Below are positions 8,419 to 14,021 of a DNA stretch of 34,927 nt, piece after piece. How positions within the stretch are numbered: position 1 is the first letter of the stretch; each line of letters opens with the position of its first letter. Source of the stretch: Bacteroidota bacterium (lineage in GTDB: Bacteria; Bacteroidota; Ignavibacteria; Palsa-1295). Location of the stretch: the NCBI GenBank assembly GCA_021324685.1, contig JAJPIQ010000062.1, forward strand, positions 1-34,927, in the 5' to 3' direction. Made by a program: the position numbers and the translations under genes. The notes beneath the pieces are model-generated. The model did no database searches. It was not told the origin of the DNA and saw only the letters and a list, made by a program, of their open reading frames with translations.

Positions 8419-8567
8419 ATAACAGAATGCGCCGCGAGCCGTTTCGATATCGGAAGATTCGCTCGCCGAGGCTGCCTCCCGTGGAATGACAGAAGTTTAT
8501 CGATCTCGCGCGTGTATCGGCGTTCTTTGAACACCGTTCTTCTGATTTTCATTATTCGTTCCTGATT

Positions 8568-9047
8568 TTGTTCGAACACCTTCCCGTTAAGCGTCGACGA
8601 GTTCTTCGAGCATTCCTCGGCGGAGGTATGGTGGCTTTTGCGGCCCCGTTCGTGTATGCCGCATCGAAGTTCCTTTCGTATCAGGGAGTCCTTGGCGGGA
8701 ATAAAACTGCTACGTTCTCGGCAGAGGAGTTGACACCCGACAGTCCCTCGAAGTTGGTAGAAATCGAAGGTGAACCGGTGATCGTCGTCCGTGAAGCCGA
8801 CAACTCCATTCGCGCTTTCACCGCAACGTGCACGCATTTAGGGTGCATCGTTTCATTCCGCCCTCAACTTGCGATCGGTCATGAGGTCACGCCGGGATTT
8901 TATTGCAAGTGCCATGGCGGTAAATATGATGTCAATGGTATAAACATTCCCGGCACGCCCCCGAAAGCACCACTCACGGAACTCGAAGTTGTCGATGTCG
9001 CCGATGACCTGACGATCTCCCTTCTTCCCAAAACCGCTTCCCAATGA
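8568..9047 (+). CDS. Rieske [2Fe-2S] subunit of a cytochrome bc-type complex
   Basis: Electron-transfer subunit that takes electrons from quinol in complex III or b6f. 159 aa. The N-terminus carries arginines (KRRRVLRAFLGGG) followed by a single hydrophobic segment (about 17-33), as in Tat-type Rieske anchors. Box I CTHLGC (Cys88, His90 ligands; Cys93) and box II CKCHGG (Cys113, His116 ligands; Cys115) are complete, including the disulfide pair. The start is taken as TTG 8568: no ATG or GTG occurs in frame between the stop at 8487 and the anchor. It overlaps the cytochrome b gene by four bases (ATGA), so the two are translationally coupled. The 149 bases upstream hold no gene; only a weak 6-bp inverted repeat (8434-8466) is visible. 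Confidence 0.93.
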   Translation: MFEHLPVKRRRVLRAFLGGGMVAFAAPFVYAASKFLSYQGVLGGNKTATFSAEELTPDSPSKLVEIEGEPVIVVREADNSIRAFTATCTHLGCIVSFRPQLAIGHEVTPGFYCKCHGGKYDVNGINIPGTPPKAPLTELEVVDVADDLTISLLPKTASQ

Positions 9048-10132
9048 GTGCGTTGATAGATCTTCTGCATCTTCGCGAGCCGGTCGAAGCGCTGAAAGCG
9101 AAGAGCGTCCCGCGGCACCGGAGTGCGTTCTGGTATTATCTCGGCGGCCTGGCGCTGTTCTTCTTTTGCGTCCAGATCGTGACCGGAGTTTTACTACTCA
9201 TGTATTATCGCCCCACGCCCGAAGCCGCGCATCAAAGCGTAGAGATGATCGTGAGGGAGGTTCCATTCGGCTCGATGATCCGGTCCGTCCATTCCTGGGC
9301 CGCCAATGCCCTCATTGCCACCGTCTTTCTGCATATGTTCAGCGTGTTTTTTATGAAGACGTATCGAAGCCCACGTGCGATTTTGTGGGTGACGGGGATC
9401 GTATTGTTGCTCCTGATGCTCGGCTTTGGCTTTACGGGCTATCTGCTGCCGTGGGATTCGACGGCGTATTTCGCGACAAGGATTGGAACCGAAATTCCCA
9501 GAACCATTCCCATCCTGGGCGATACGATCGCCTCCTGGCTCCGTGGCTCGAAGGAAGTAACGGGAGCAACGCTCACGAGACTGTTCGGGCTGCACGTCGC
9601 AATTCTTCCATTGATTGCTCTGGGATTCGCATCGGTCCATATAGCAATCACAGCATTGCTCGGCAGCGGAACTCCCCGAACGGCTGAGATAAAAGGCGAA
9701 ACGCGCTTTCTTCCGGACTATCTCTTTGGAGAATCGATCTTATGGCTCATCGGACTCGCAGTTCTGCTGGCCGTAGCAGTTTTATTCCCGTGGAATTTAG
9801 GTCCTGCGTACGATTTAACAAAGCCGAGCGAGCCGCCGGCGGGAGTCCATCCGGAATGGTACTTCATGTTCCTATACCAGAGTTTGAAGTACGTTCCGGA
9901 ATGGTCGGCTGTCTTAATCTATACTATTGTACTCCTTTTTTGGACGGCCGTTCCGTGGCTCGACCGTAACGCTCGAAGGGGTAAGCGCAGCCCAGTCTTT
10001 ACCTGGATCGGTATCCTCGCGATCGCCGGAATAGCGACGCTGACAACTCTGGCATATTTTTCGGTTGCTCAGGAGCAGGCCGACGCGAGAACGGAGCAAA
10101 CATCCGTTCCCGATACGACGGCCCCTCACTAA
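9044..10132 (+). CDS. Cytochrome b (b6 + subunit IV fused) of a bc complex
   Basis: Membrane quinol-oxidising subunit. 362 aa with about eight hydrophobic helices. Haem ligands are visible: His83 and His97 in helix B (13 residues between) and His184 and His199 in helix D (14 residues between), the b6-type spacing. PEWYF (270-274) is the quinol-oxidation-site motif. The C-terminal helices correspond to subunit IV, so the protein is a fused b6/IV as in many bacterial complexes. It overlaps the Rieske gene. No cytochrome c1, f or multihaem c gene follows within the window, so the electron acceptor subunit is either encoded elsewhere or replaced. Confidence 0.94.
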   Translation: MSALIDLLHLREPVEALKAKSVPRHRSAFWYYLGGLALFFFCVQIVTGVLLLMYYRPTPEAAHQSVEMIVREVPFGSMIRSVHSWAANALIATVFLHMFSVFFMKTYRSPRAILWVTGIVLLLLMLGFGFTGYLLPWDSTAYFATRIGTEIPRTIPILGDTIASWLRGSKEVTGATLTRLFGLHVAILPLIALGFASVHIAITALLGSGTPRTAEIKGETRFLPDYLFGESILWLIGLAVLLAVAVLFPWNLGPAYDLTKPSEPPAGVHPEWYFMFLYQSLKYVPEWSAVLIYTIVLLFWTAVPWLDRNARRGKRSPVFTWIGILAIAGIATLTTLAYFSVAQEQADARTEQTSVPDTTAPH

Positions 10133-10143
10133 CACTGAATACT

Positions 10144-10518
10144 ATGATGCTTCCCTTGAAACGATTTGGATGGCTCTTTTTAAATGTTATGATTCTTGTC
10201 GGACTGAGTTCGCTTTCAGCGAGAGCTCAGGACAATGGCTCGGCTGCTGGCGGGAGCAGTGTCGCACCCAGCACATCGGCTCCGGCGCCGAGCACTTCGA
10301 CCGCTCCTTCGACGTCGGGCGGCGGAGGCTCAGCCATTGAGCATTCTTCTTCGCATACTACAAGCACGACGACCGAGACCGGTCCGCAAAACACGATGGA
10401 CAGCAATACGTGGCTTTTGATCGCCATTGCAGTAATTGCTTTCCTGGTCTTGATTATCGTGATCGCTCGGGCCGCCTCTTCGAAACGGCGCGTTTCGAGG
10501 ACTACCGTCGTCCGATAG
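10144..10518 (+). CDS. Small Ser/Thr-rich membrane protein behind the Rieske/cytochrome b pair
   Basis: 124 aa, not recognised. Signal peptide (about 1-28, ending SARA-QD), a low-complexity Gly/Ser/Thr/Pro stretch (about 30-80), one membrane helix (about 89-108) and a basic tail (SSKRRVSRTTVVR). Topology would place the low-complexity part outside. It starts 11 bases after cytochrome b and is followed by a good terminator, so it belongs to the same transcript. It may be an accessory or assembly subunit of the bc complex, but there is no CxxCH haem motif and no proof. Confidence 0.65.
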   Translation: MMLPLKRFGWLFLNVMILVGLSSLSARAQDNGSAAGGSSVAPSTSAPAPSTSTAPSTSGGGGSAIEHSSSHTTSTTTETGPQNTMDSNTWLLIAIAVIAFLVLIIVIARAASSKRRVSRTTVVR

Positions 10519-10565
10519 TTTTAGCGATTTTTTTTGCCTGGACAAGTGATTTTCTTCGCTTGCTT

Positions 10566-10592
10566 AAAAGGCCGGTACTACCGGCCTTTTTT
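10566..10592 (+). terminator. Rho-independent terminator of the Rieske/cytochrome b operon
   Basis: AAAAGGCCGG-TACTA-CCGGCCTTTT: a 10-bp perfect stem (10566-10575 / 10581-10590) with a five-base loop and a T run, 48 bases after the small membrane protein stop. From 10593 to 10740 I see nothing else except a T8 run near 10627. Confidence 0.93.
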
Positions 10593-10740
10593 GCTGAAGG
10601 CCTCTCACATTCAGCCTCCATATAAAATTTTTTTTGTAACCCAGGGACATTCGTGCGTTCTTGTACTGATTCGTTCCTCCCGGGATGCCAACTCTCGTTC
10701 AATACGGGACTGCGACATCCGTAAAATGCAGGATAAGGGA

Positions 10741-10764
10741 AAGCCCCGCCGGAGAGCGGGGCTT
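10741..10764 (-). terminator. GC-rich hairpin, probable terminator of the tRNA transcript
   Basis: AAGCCCCGC-N6-GCGGGGCTT, a 9-bp perfect stem placed 40 bases past the 3' end of tRNA-Ala on the minus strand. The T run after it on the minus strand is broken by C, so it is a weaker U-tail; on the plus strand it is followed by CTTTATTT, so it may act in both directions. Confidence 0.7.
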
Positions 10765-10803
10765 CTTTATTTCCAGAATCCAAAAATACCAGAATCCAAA
10801 GCG

Positions 10804-10876
10804 TGGACCCGAGGGGACTCGAACCCCTTACCTGTAGAATGCAAATCTACCGCTCTACCAGATGAGCTACGGGCCC
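10804..10876 (-). tRNA. tRNA-Ala (UGC)
   Basis: All four arms fold: acceptor GGGCCCG/CGGGTCC, D arm GCTC/GAGC, anticodon stem GTAGA/TCTAC with loop TTTGCAT (anticodon TGC), T arm AGGGG/CCCCT with TTCGAGT, discriminator A. The 3' CCA is not encoded. It lies 75 bases downstream of tRNA-Ile in the same direction. Confidence 0.96.
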
Positions 10877-10881
10877 CAGGT

Positions 10882-10941
10882 AGTGCTGAGTCATTAGTGC
10901 TAAGTTGAAAAACAGTTACTTGGCACTTAGGACTTAGCACT
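10882..10941. repeat. Compound inverted repeat between the two tRNA genes
   Basis: The left arm carries AGTGCTGAGT and AGTGCTAAGT (10882-10905); the right arm carries ACTTGGCACT and ACTTAGCACT (10918-10941). The inner left unit AGTGCTAAGT (10896-10905) and the outer right unit ACTTAGCACT (10932-10941) are perfect complements. Over 24 bases the arms pair at about 20 positions, around a 12-base centre. It fills almost the whole spacer, so the tRNA precursor RNA would form a long hairpin between the two tRNAs. It resembles a small mobile or REP-like intergenic repeat. Confidence 0.75.
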
Positions 10942-10951
10942 CTAAAATCCG

Positions 10952-11025
10952 TGGGCCTAAGTGGAGTTGAACCACTGACCTCCCGCTTATCAGGCGGACG
11001 CTCTAACCAACTGAGCTATAGGCCC
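10952..11025 (-). tRNA. tRNA-Ile (GAU)
   Basis: Acceptor GGGCCTA/TAGGCCC, D arm GCTC/GAGC, anticodon stem TCCGC/GCGGG with one wobble pair and loop CTGATAA (anticodon GAT), T arm AGTGG/CCACT with TTCAACT, discriminator A; CCA not encoded. With tRNA-Ala it forms the Ile-Ala pair that usually sits inside a 16S-23S spacer, but no rRNA sequence flanks it here. Confidence 0.96.
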
Positions 11026-11035
11026 CAACTATTTC

Positions 11036-11107
11036 GATCCGATGGGATTTTCGATTTCGAATTCTAATCCGAGATTTCGAATTCTGATCCGATGGGATTT
11101 CCGATTT
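11036..11107. repeat. Nested tandem repeats upstream of tRNA-Ile
   Basis: A 20-bp unit beginning GATTTCGAATTCT occurs twice in direct tandem (11053-11072 and 11073-11092) with one mismatch. A second unit, GATCCGATGGGATTT plus NCGATTT, flanks it (11036-11057 and 11086-11107), also with one mismatch. The arrangement looks like local duplication. It lies just upstream of the tRNA promoter region on the minus strand and some 150 bases upstream of the ferredoxin gene on the plus strand. Confidence 0.85.
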
Positions 11108-11199
11108 TGAGCGCGATTTAACGGGATGCGCAGTTTTCGCGTTCCCTTGCAAATTTTCTAAACTCTTATCTTTCACGTTCTGTTATCCCAACGTCAGGC

Positions 11200-11219
11200 A
11201 AACTAACGAGCGTTAGTTT
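11200..11219. promoter_or_regulatory. 20-bp palindrome in the ferredoxin leader
   Basis: AAACTAACG-AG-CGTTAGTTT: a 9-bp perfect dyad with a two-base centre, followed by TT, 37 bases before the ferredoxin ATG. The form (ACTAACG NN CGTTAGT) is typical of TetR-family operators, and the two-base centre disfavours a simple RNA hairpin, though a four-base loop with an 8-bp stem is also possible. The regulator is not in the window. A weak -7-like TATCTTTC lies upstream at 11167-11174 with a TTG 17 bases before it. Confidence 0.5.
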
Positions 11220-11256
11220 TTCCGTTTCTTGTCGTTAATAAAAAGATAGATATACC

Positions 11257-11601
11257 ATGGCAATCATGATCACGACCGAATGCATCAACTGCGGTGCATG
11301 CGAGCCGGAATGCCCTAATAATGCGATCTACGAAGGCGGCGCGAATTGGACGCTGGGCGGACAGAACTTCGGTCCGACCGATCCGGCGCCAAGCGGAGCG
11401 GTCGGGTTTTTTTCGTCCGATTATTTTTATATCGTGCCCGATAAATGCACCGAGTGTGTGACGTTCCATGATGAGCCGCAGTGCGCAGCGGTATGCCCGG
11501 TCGATTGTTGCGTGCCGGATCCGAATTGGGTCGAACCGCAGGAGCAGCTTGAGGCCAAAGTGAAATGGCTCGACGAGGTCGATCCGGGGCGGAAACGCTA
11601 A
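11257..11601 (+). CDS. 2[4Fe-4S] ferredoxin, Chlorobium-like second motif
   Basis: Low-potential electron carrier in the cytoplasm. 114 aa. First cluster motif CINCGACEPECP (residues 10-20), standard CxxCxxCxxxCP. Second motif CTECVTFHDEPQCAAVCP, a C-x2-C-x8-C-x3-CP spacing as found in Chlorobium/Alv-type ferredoxins. Between them there is a longer linker than in classical 60-80 residue ferredoxins (NWTLGGQNFGPTDPAPSGAV...), and an acidic/basic tail follows the second cluster. The start ATG 11257 gives MAIMITTECINCG; a second in-frame ATG is three codons on. Possible partners are pyruvate:ferredoxin-type or 2-oxoglutarate synthases, none of which is adjacent. Confidence 0.92.
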   Translation: MAIMITTECINCGACEPECPNNAIYEGGANWTLGGQNFGPTDPAPSGAVGFFSSDYFYIVPDKCTECVTFHDEPQCAAVCPVDCCVPDPNWVEPQEQLEAKVKWLDEVDPGRKR

Positions 11602-11614
11602 TCCGCCGGTCCAA

Positions 11615-11634
11615 CGGGGAAGTGATCTTCCCCG
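11615..11634 (+). terminator. Stem-loop after ferredoxin, without T run
   Basis: CGGGGAAG-TGAT-CTTCCCCG, an 8-bp perfect stem 13 bases after the ferredoxin stop and 12 bases before the ankyrin gene. It lacks a T run, so it may partly terminate, or stabilise the ferredoxin mRNA end against 3' decay so that ferredoxin is made in excess of the next gene. Confidence 0.5.
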
Positions 11635-11646
11635 GCCAGTGTTAAG

Positions 11647-12126
11647 ATGAAGTCTATCTTTCAATTTCAAATGAAAAACTTCGTCACCATCCTGTTCGTA
11701 TTCATTGTAGGATCTTTCTCCTCTCAACTGAAAGCACAAGGCACTGGAGAAGCCTTATATGCCGCTGTTGTTAATAACGATACGGCTCAAGTCCGAATGC
11801 TGCTCGATGGCGGCGCCGACGCAAATTATATCAAGGAGCAGGGGTTTGTAAAAGTCAGTTGCCTGATCACGGCTGTAAATAATGACAACCCAGGCTCGGT
11901 TCGAATGCTTCTGGAACACAAGGCACAGGTGGACTGGCGCGATGGATTTAATACTACGGCACTAATCTACGCTGCAAATAAAGGCAATCCCTTAGTCGTT
12001 ACAATGCTTCTCGATGCCGGCGCCGATCCGGCTGCCGACGATGGCGATGGAAACACGCCTTTGAAGTCGGCAAAAACGGCCGAAATCAGATCGTTGATTC
12101 AAGCTCGTCTCGACGCTAAAAAATAG
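11647..12126 (+). CDS. Secreted ankyrin-repeat protein
   Basis: 159 aa. Signal peptide (about 1-30; MKNFVTILFVFIVGSFSSQ core) followed by about four ankyrin repeats: ALYAAVVNNDTAQVRMLLDG, CLITAVNNDNPGSVRMLLEH, ALIYAANKGNPLVVTMLLDA and a degenerate last TPLKSAKTAEIRSLI. Ankyrin repeats bind protein partners; the partner is unknown. ATG 11671 is an equally good start, giving a shorter signal peptide. The gene is preceded by the hairpin at 11615-11634 and may be read through from ferredoxin. Confidence 0.8.
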   Translation: MKSIFQFQMKNFVTILFVFIVGSFSSQLKAQGTGEALYAAVVNNDTAQVRMLLDGGADANYIKEQGFVKVSCLITAVNNDNPGSVRMLLEHKAQVDWRDGFNTTALIYAANKGNPLVVTMLLDAGADPAADDGDGNTPLKSAKTAEIRSLIQARLDAKK

Positions 12127-12168
12127 GAGTATTATTACGAATCTGCGAAGAGATACCTGACTTTAAAT

Positions 12169-13008
12169 ATGACAATCGGCCCCTATACTCTCACTGCCGT
12201 TGAAACCGGCCGCTTTGCGTTGGATGGCGGCGCTATGTTCGGAGTCGTTCCAAAAAATTTGTGGAACCGCACGAACCCGGCCGACGAGCAAAATCGGATC
12301 GATATGGCGCTCCGCGTCCTCCTCGTTCAGGGCAATGGAATGAATATTCTCGTCGATACCGGTATGGGAGACAAGTACGACGAGAAAACACGCTCGATTT
12401 ACAAGCTCGACCACTCGAAATGGACGCTCCTGAGTTCCCTTGGGGACCATGGGCTGAGACCGGAAGACATCACACATGTCATTCAGACCCATCTTCACTT
12501 CGATCATTGCGGAGGAATGGTTACACGGCTCGCGGATGGCAGAGAAGTTCCGACCTTCCCAAATGCGAAAGTCTTCGTTCAAAAAGAAAATTTGAAATGG
12601 GCGAATAATCCGACCGAAAAAGACCGCGCCAGTTATTTAAAGCAGGATTGGAACGCTATTGTTAGCAATGGCATGCTGGAAGCAGTGGACGGTCCCGGCG
12701 AGCTTTTTCCGGGAATATCGGTCCGAATTTTTAACGGCCATACGCGCGCCCAGCAACTTCCCGTGATTTCGGACGGGGCGAACAATGTTTTTTTCTGCGC
12801 CGATCTGTTCCCAACCCAGGCCCACGTCAATCTTCCCTGGATCATGGGCTACGATAATTTTCCGCTAACCACGCTGGAAGAAAAACGAGATCTTTTGCCC
12901 GAAGCGTTTGAGTCGAAATGGACCCTCTTTTTCGAGCACGATCCGAAAAGCTCCTTCGCTACACTCGAATCGACGCCGAAGGGATTTAAAACGATCGATG
13001 TCGCGTAG
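12169..13008 (+). CDS. MBL-fold metallo-hydrolase
   Basis: 279 aa, cytoplasmic (no signal peptide). The metallo-beta-lactamase motif HxHxDH is present as THLHFDHCGG (His108, His110, Asp112, His113), followed by His191 (FNGHTRAQQ), Asp212 (FFCADLFP) and His257 (FFEHDPK), so the two-metal site looks complete. Overall it is like the AHL-lactonase/YtnP type of small MBL hydrolases, but the substrate cannot be read from sequence. It lies 42 bases after the ankyrin gene in the same direction, with no clear ribosome-binding site. Confidence 0.88.
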   Translation: MTIGPYTLTAVETGRFALDGGAMFGVVPKNLWNRTNPADEQNRIDMALRVLLVQGNGMNILVDTGMGDKYDEKTRSIYKLDHSKWTLLSSLGDHGLRPEDITHVIQTHLHFDHCGGMVTRLADGREVPTFPNAKVFVQKENLKWANNPTEKDRASYLKQDWNAIVSNGMLEAVDGPGELFPGISVRIFNGHTRAQQLPVISDGANNVFFCADLFPTQAHVNLPWIMGYDNFPLTTLEEKRDLLPEAFESKWTLFFEHDPKSSFATLESTPKGFKTIDVA

Positions 13009-13018
13009 CGTTTTCTCT

Positions 13019-13052
13019 GAAATTGTGAATATCTTGTTTTATTAACAATTTC
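13019..13052 (+). terminator. AT-rich inverted repeat after the MBL gene
   Basis: GAAATTGT (13019-13026) and ACAATTTC (13045-13052) are perfect complements 10 bases after the MBL stop. The low GC content and lack of a T run make it a weak terminator candidate. Confidence 0.3.
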
Positions 13053-13060
13053 GTAATAAT

Positions 13061-13104
13061 ACCGTAAAATTACTTGACTTTACGGTTCCCGTTGTGTATT
13101 TTTG
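13061..13104 (+). promoter_or_regulatory. Promoter of the outer-membrane protein with dyad over the -33 box
   Basis: TTG at 13074-13076 and TATTTTTG at 13097-13104, with 20 bases between, match the Bacteroidota -33/-7 pattern (TTTG / TAnnTTTG). A perfect 8-bp dyad, ACCGTAAA (13061-13068) and TTTACGGT (13079-13086), straddles the -33 element with a 10-base spacer that contains the TTG. This is the layout of a repressor or activator site; the regulator is unknown. Confidence 0.65.
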
Positions 13105-13109
13105 CGATG

Positions 13110-13137
13110 GATATCATCGCGATTTTGCAATGATATC
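13110..13137 (+). promoter_or_regulatory. Inverted repeat in the leader of the outer-membrane protein gene
   Basis: GATATCAT (13110-13117) and ATGATATC (13130-13137), perfect, with a 12-base loop, starting just after the -7 box. In the mRNA it would be a 5' hairpin, which often protects outer-membrane protein messages from decay. Confidence 0.4.
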
Positions 13138-13194
13138 TGGCCTTGTTCATTGTCGCACGAGGCCTTGTTTTCACACTTCATTCTGGAGGCACTT

Positions 13195-13935
13195 ATGATG
13201 GCTCGTTCTTTTAAAAAGATCGTTGCGTTTGCATTCATTCTCACATTCACCTTTGGCATTGCCCATACCACACGGGCACAGGATGCCGATAAAGATATCA
13301 TTCGACCACTCACCGCAAAAGGGAGCGCGGCCTTCGTGTTTACGCTGGGAGGGCTCGGGAATTTTAAAATCGGAGCTCCGGGATTAGGCTCTGTCACCCT
13401 TCAAAGAGCGATGGTCACTGCCGGGGAAGGCGGTTTGACAACGACCATTGTCGATTCCACCGTTCGGCTCTTCGGAATGGGAGCAAAATATTTCTTCTCG
13501 GATGACATGGCGCTCCGCATTTCGCTCGCCTTTAATAGCATGTCTTCTGGTGCAGACACGCTTGGAGGGAAATTGTCAAGCACGATTTTCGGTGTTGGAC
13601 TCGGCGTTGAAGACCACCTCCGTCCGCTTTATTCTACCTCGCCGTATGTCGGAGCGCAGGTTAGCTTCTTATCGGGAAGTTCGACGAATACCGTGTTAGT
13701 CGGTAAAACGGATCAGGACACGAAGACTTCTTCTTCGGACTTTCGTATTGCCGCGATCGCAGGTTTCGATTGGTTTTTCACCCGAGGCATGGCCATTGGC
13801 GCAGAGGGAATGCTCGGCTTCGATAGCCAATCGTTCTCCGTAACCCCGGCTTCGGGCACGGAAACAAGTTATCCTTCGACGACAACGATCTCTCTTGCCA
13901 CAGAGGGTAATGTTCATTTCGTTGTTTACTTTTAA
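13195..13935 (+). CDS. Outer-membrane beta-barrel protein
   Basis: 246 aa. Signal peptide (MMARSFKKIVAFAFILTFTF...TTRA-QD), then an all-beta protein with alternating hydrophobic strands (RLFGMGAKYFFSDDMALRIS, STIFGVGLGVEDHL, FRIAAIAGFDWFFTRGMAIG) that ends in phenylalanine (HFVVYF), as expected for a barrel inserted by BAM. It resembles small OmpA/OprF-like or OMP_b-brl barrels. The start is fixed by a strong GGAGG at 13185-13189; ATG 13195 and 13198 are both possible. It is one of only two genes here with a clear Shine-Dalgarno, and it has its own promoter and terminator, so it is likely well expressed as a single gene. Specific function unknown. Confidence 0.82.
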   Translation: MMARSFKKIVAFAFILTFTFGIAHTTRAQDADKDIIRPLTAKGSAAFVFTLGGLGNFKIGAPGLGSVTLQRAMVTAGEGGLTTTIVDSTVRLFGMGAKYFFSDDMALRISLAFNSMSSGADTLGGKLSSTIFGVGLGVEDHLRPLYSTSPYVGAQVSFLSGSSTNTVLVGKTDQDTKTSSSDFRIAAIAGFDWFFTRGMAIGAEGMLGFDSQSFSVTPASGTETSYPSTTTISLATEGNVHFVVYF

Positions 13936-13956
13936 GTAAGTTCGACCTAAAGCAGG

Positions 13957-13984
13957 AGCCCTTCCTTTTCAGGAAGGGCTTTTT
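13957..13984 (+). terminator. Rho-independent terminator of the outer-membrane protein gene
   Basis: AGCCCTTCCT-TTTC-AGGAAGGGCT followed by TTTT: a 10-bp perfect stem with a four-base loop, 21 bases after the stop codon. Confidence 0.95.
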
Positions 13985-14021
13985 GATTTTTGGTGTTCTT
14001 CTTGACTGAAATTTAAAATTT

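Noticed and set aside
8434-8466. Terminator after the aldehyde dehydrogenase
   Set aside because: Only a 6-bp stem with a 21-base loop and no T run.
10882-11107. CRISPR array
   Set aside because: The repeats are short, inverted or directly adjacent, with no regular spacers and no cas genes.
11147-11174. Ferredoxin promoter TTG / TATCTTTC
   Set aside because: The spacing is 17 bases and the -7 box has a mismatch at the G, so it is only noted with the palindrome and not called separately.
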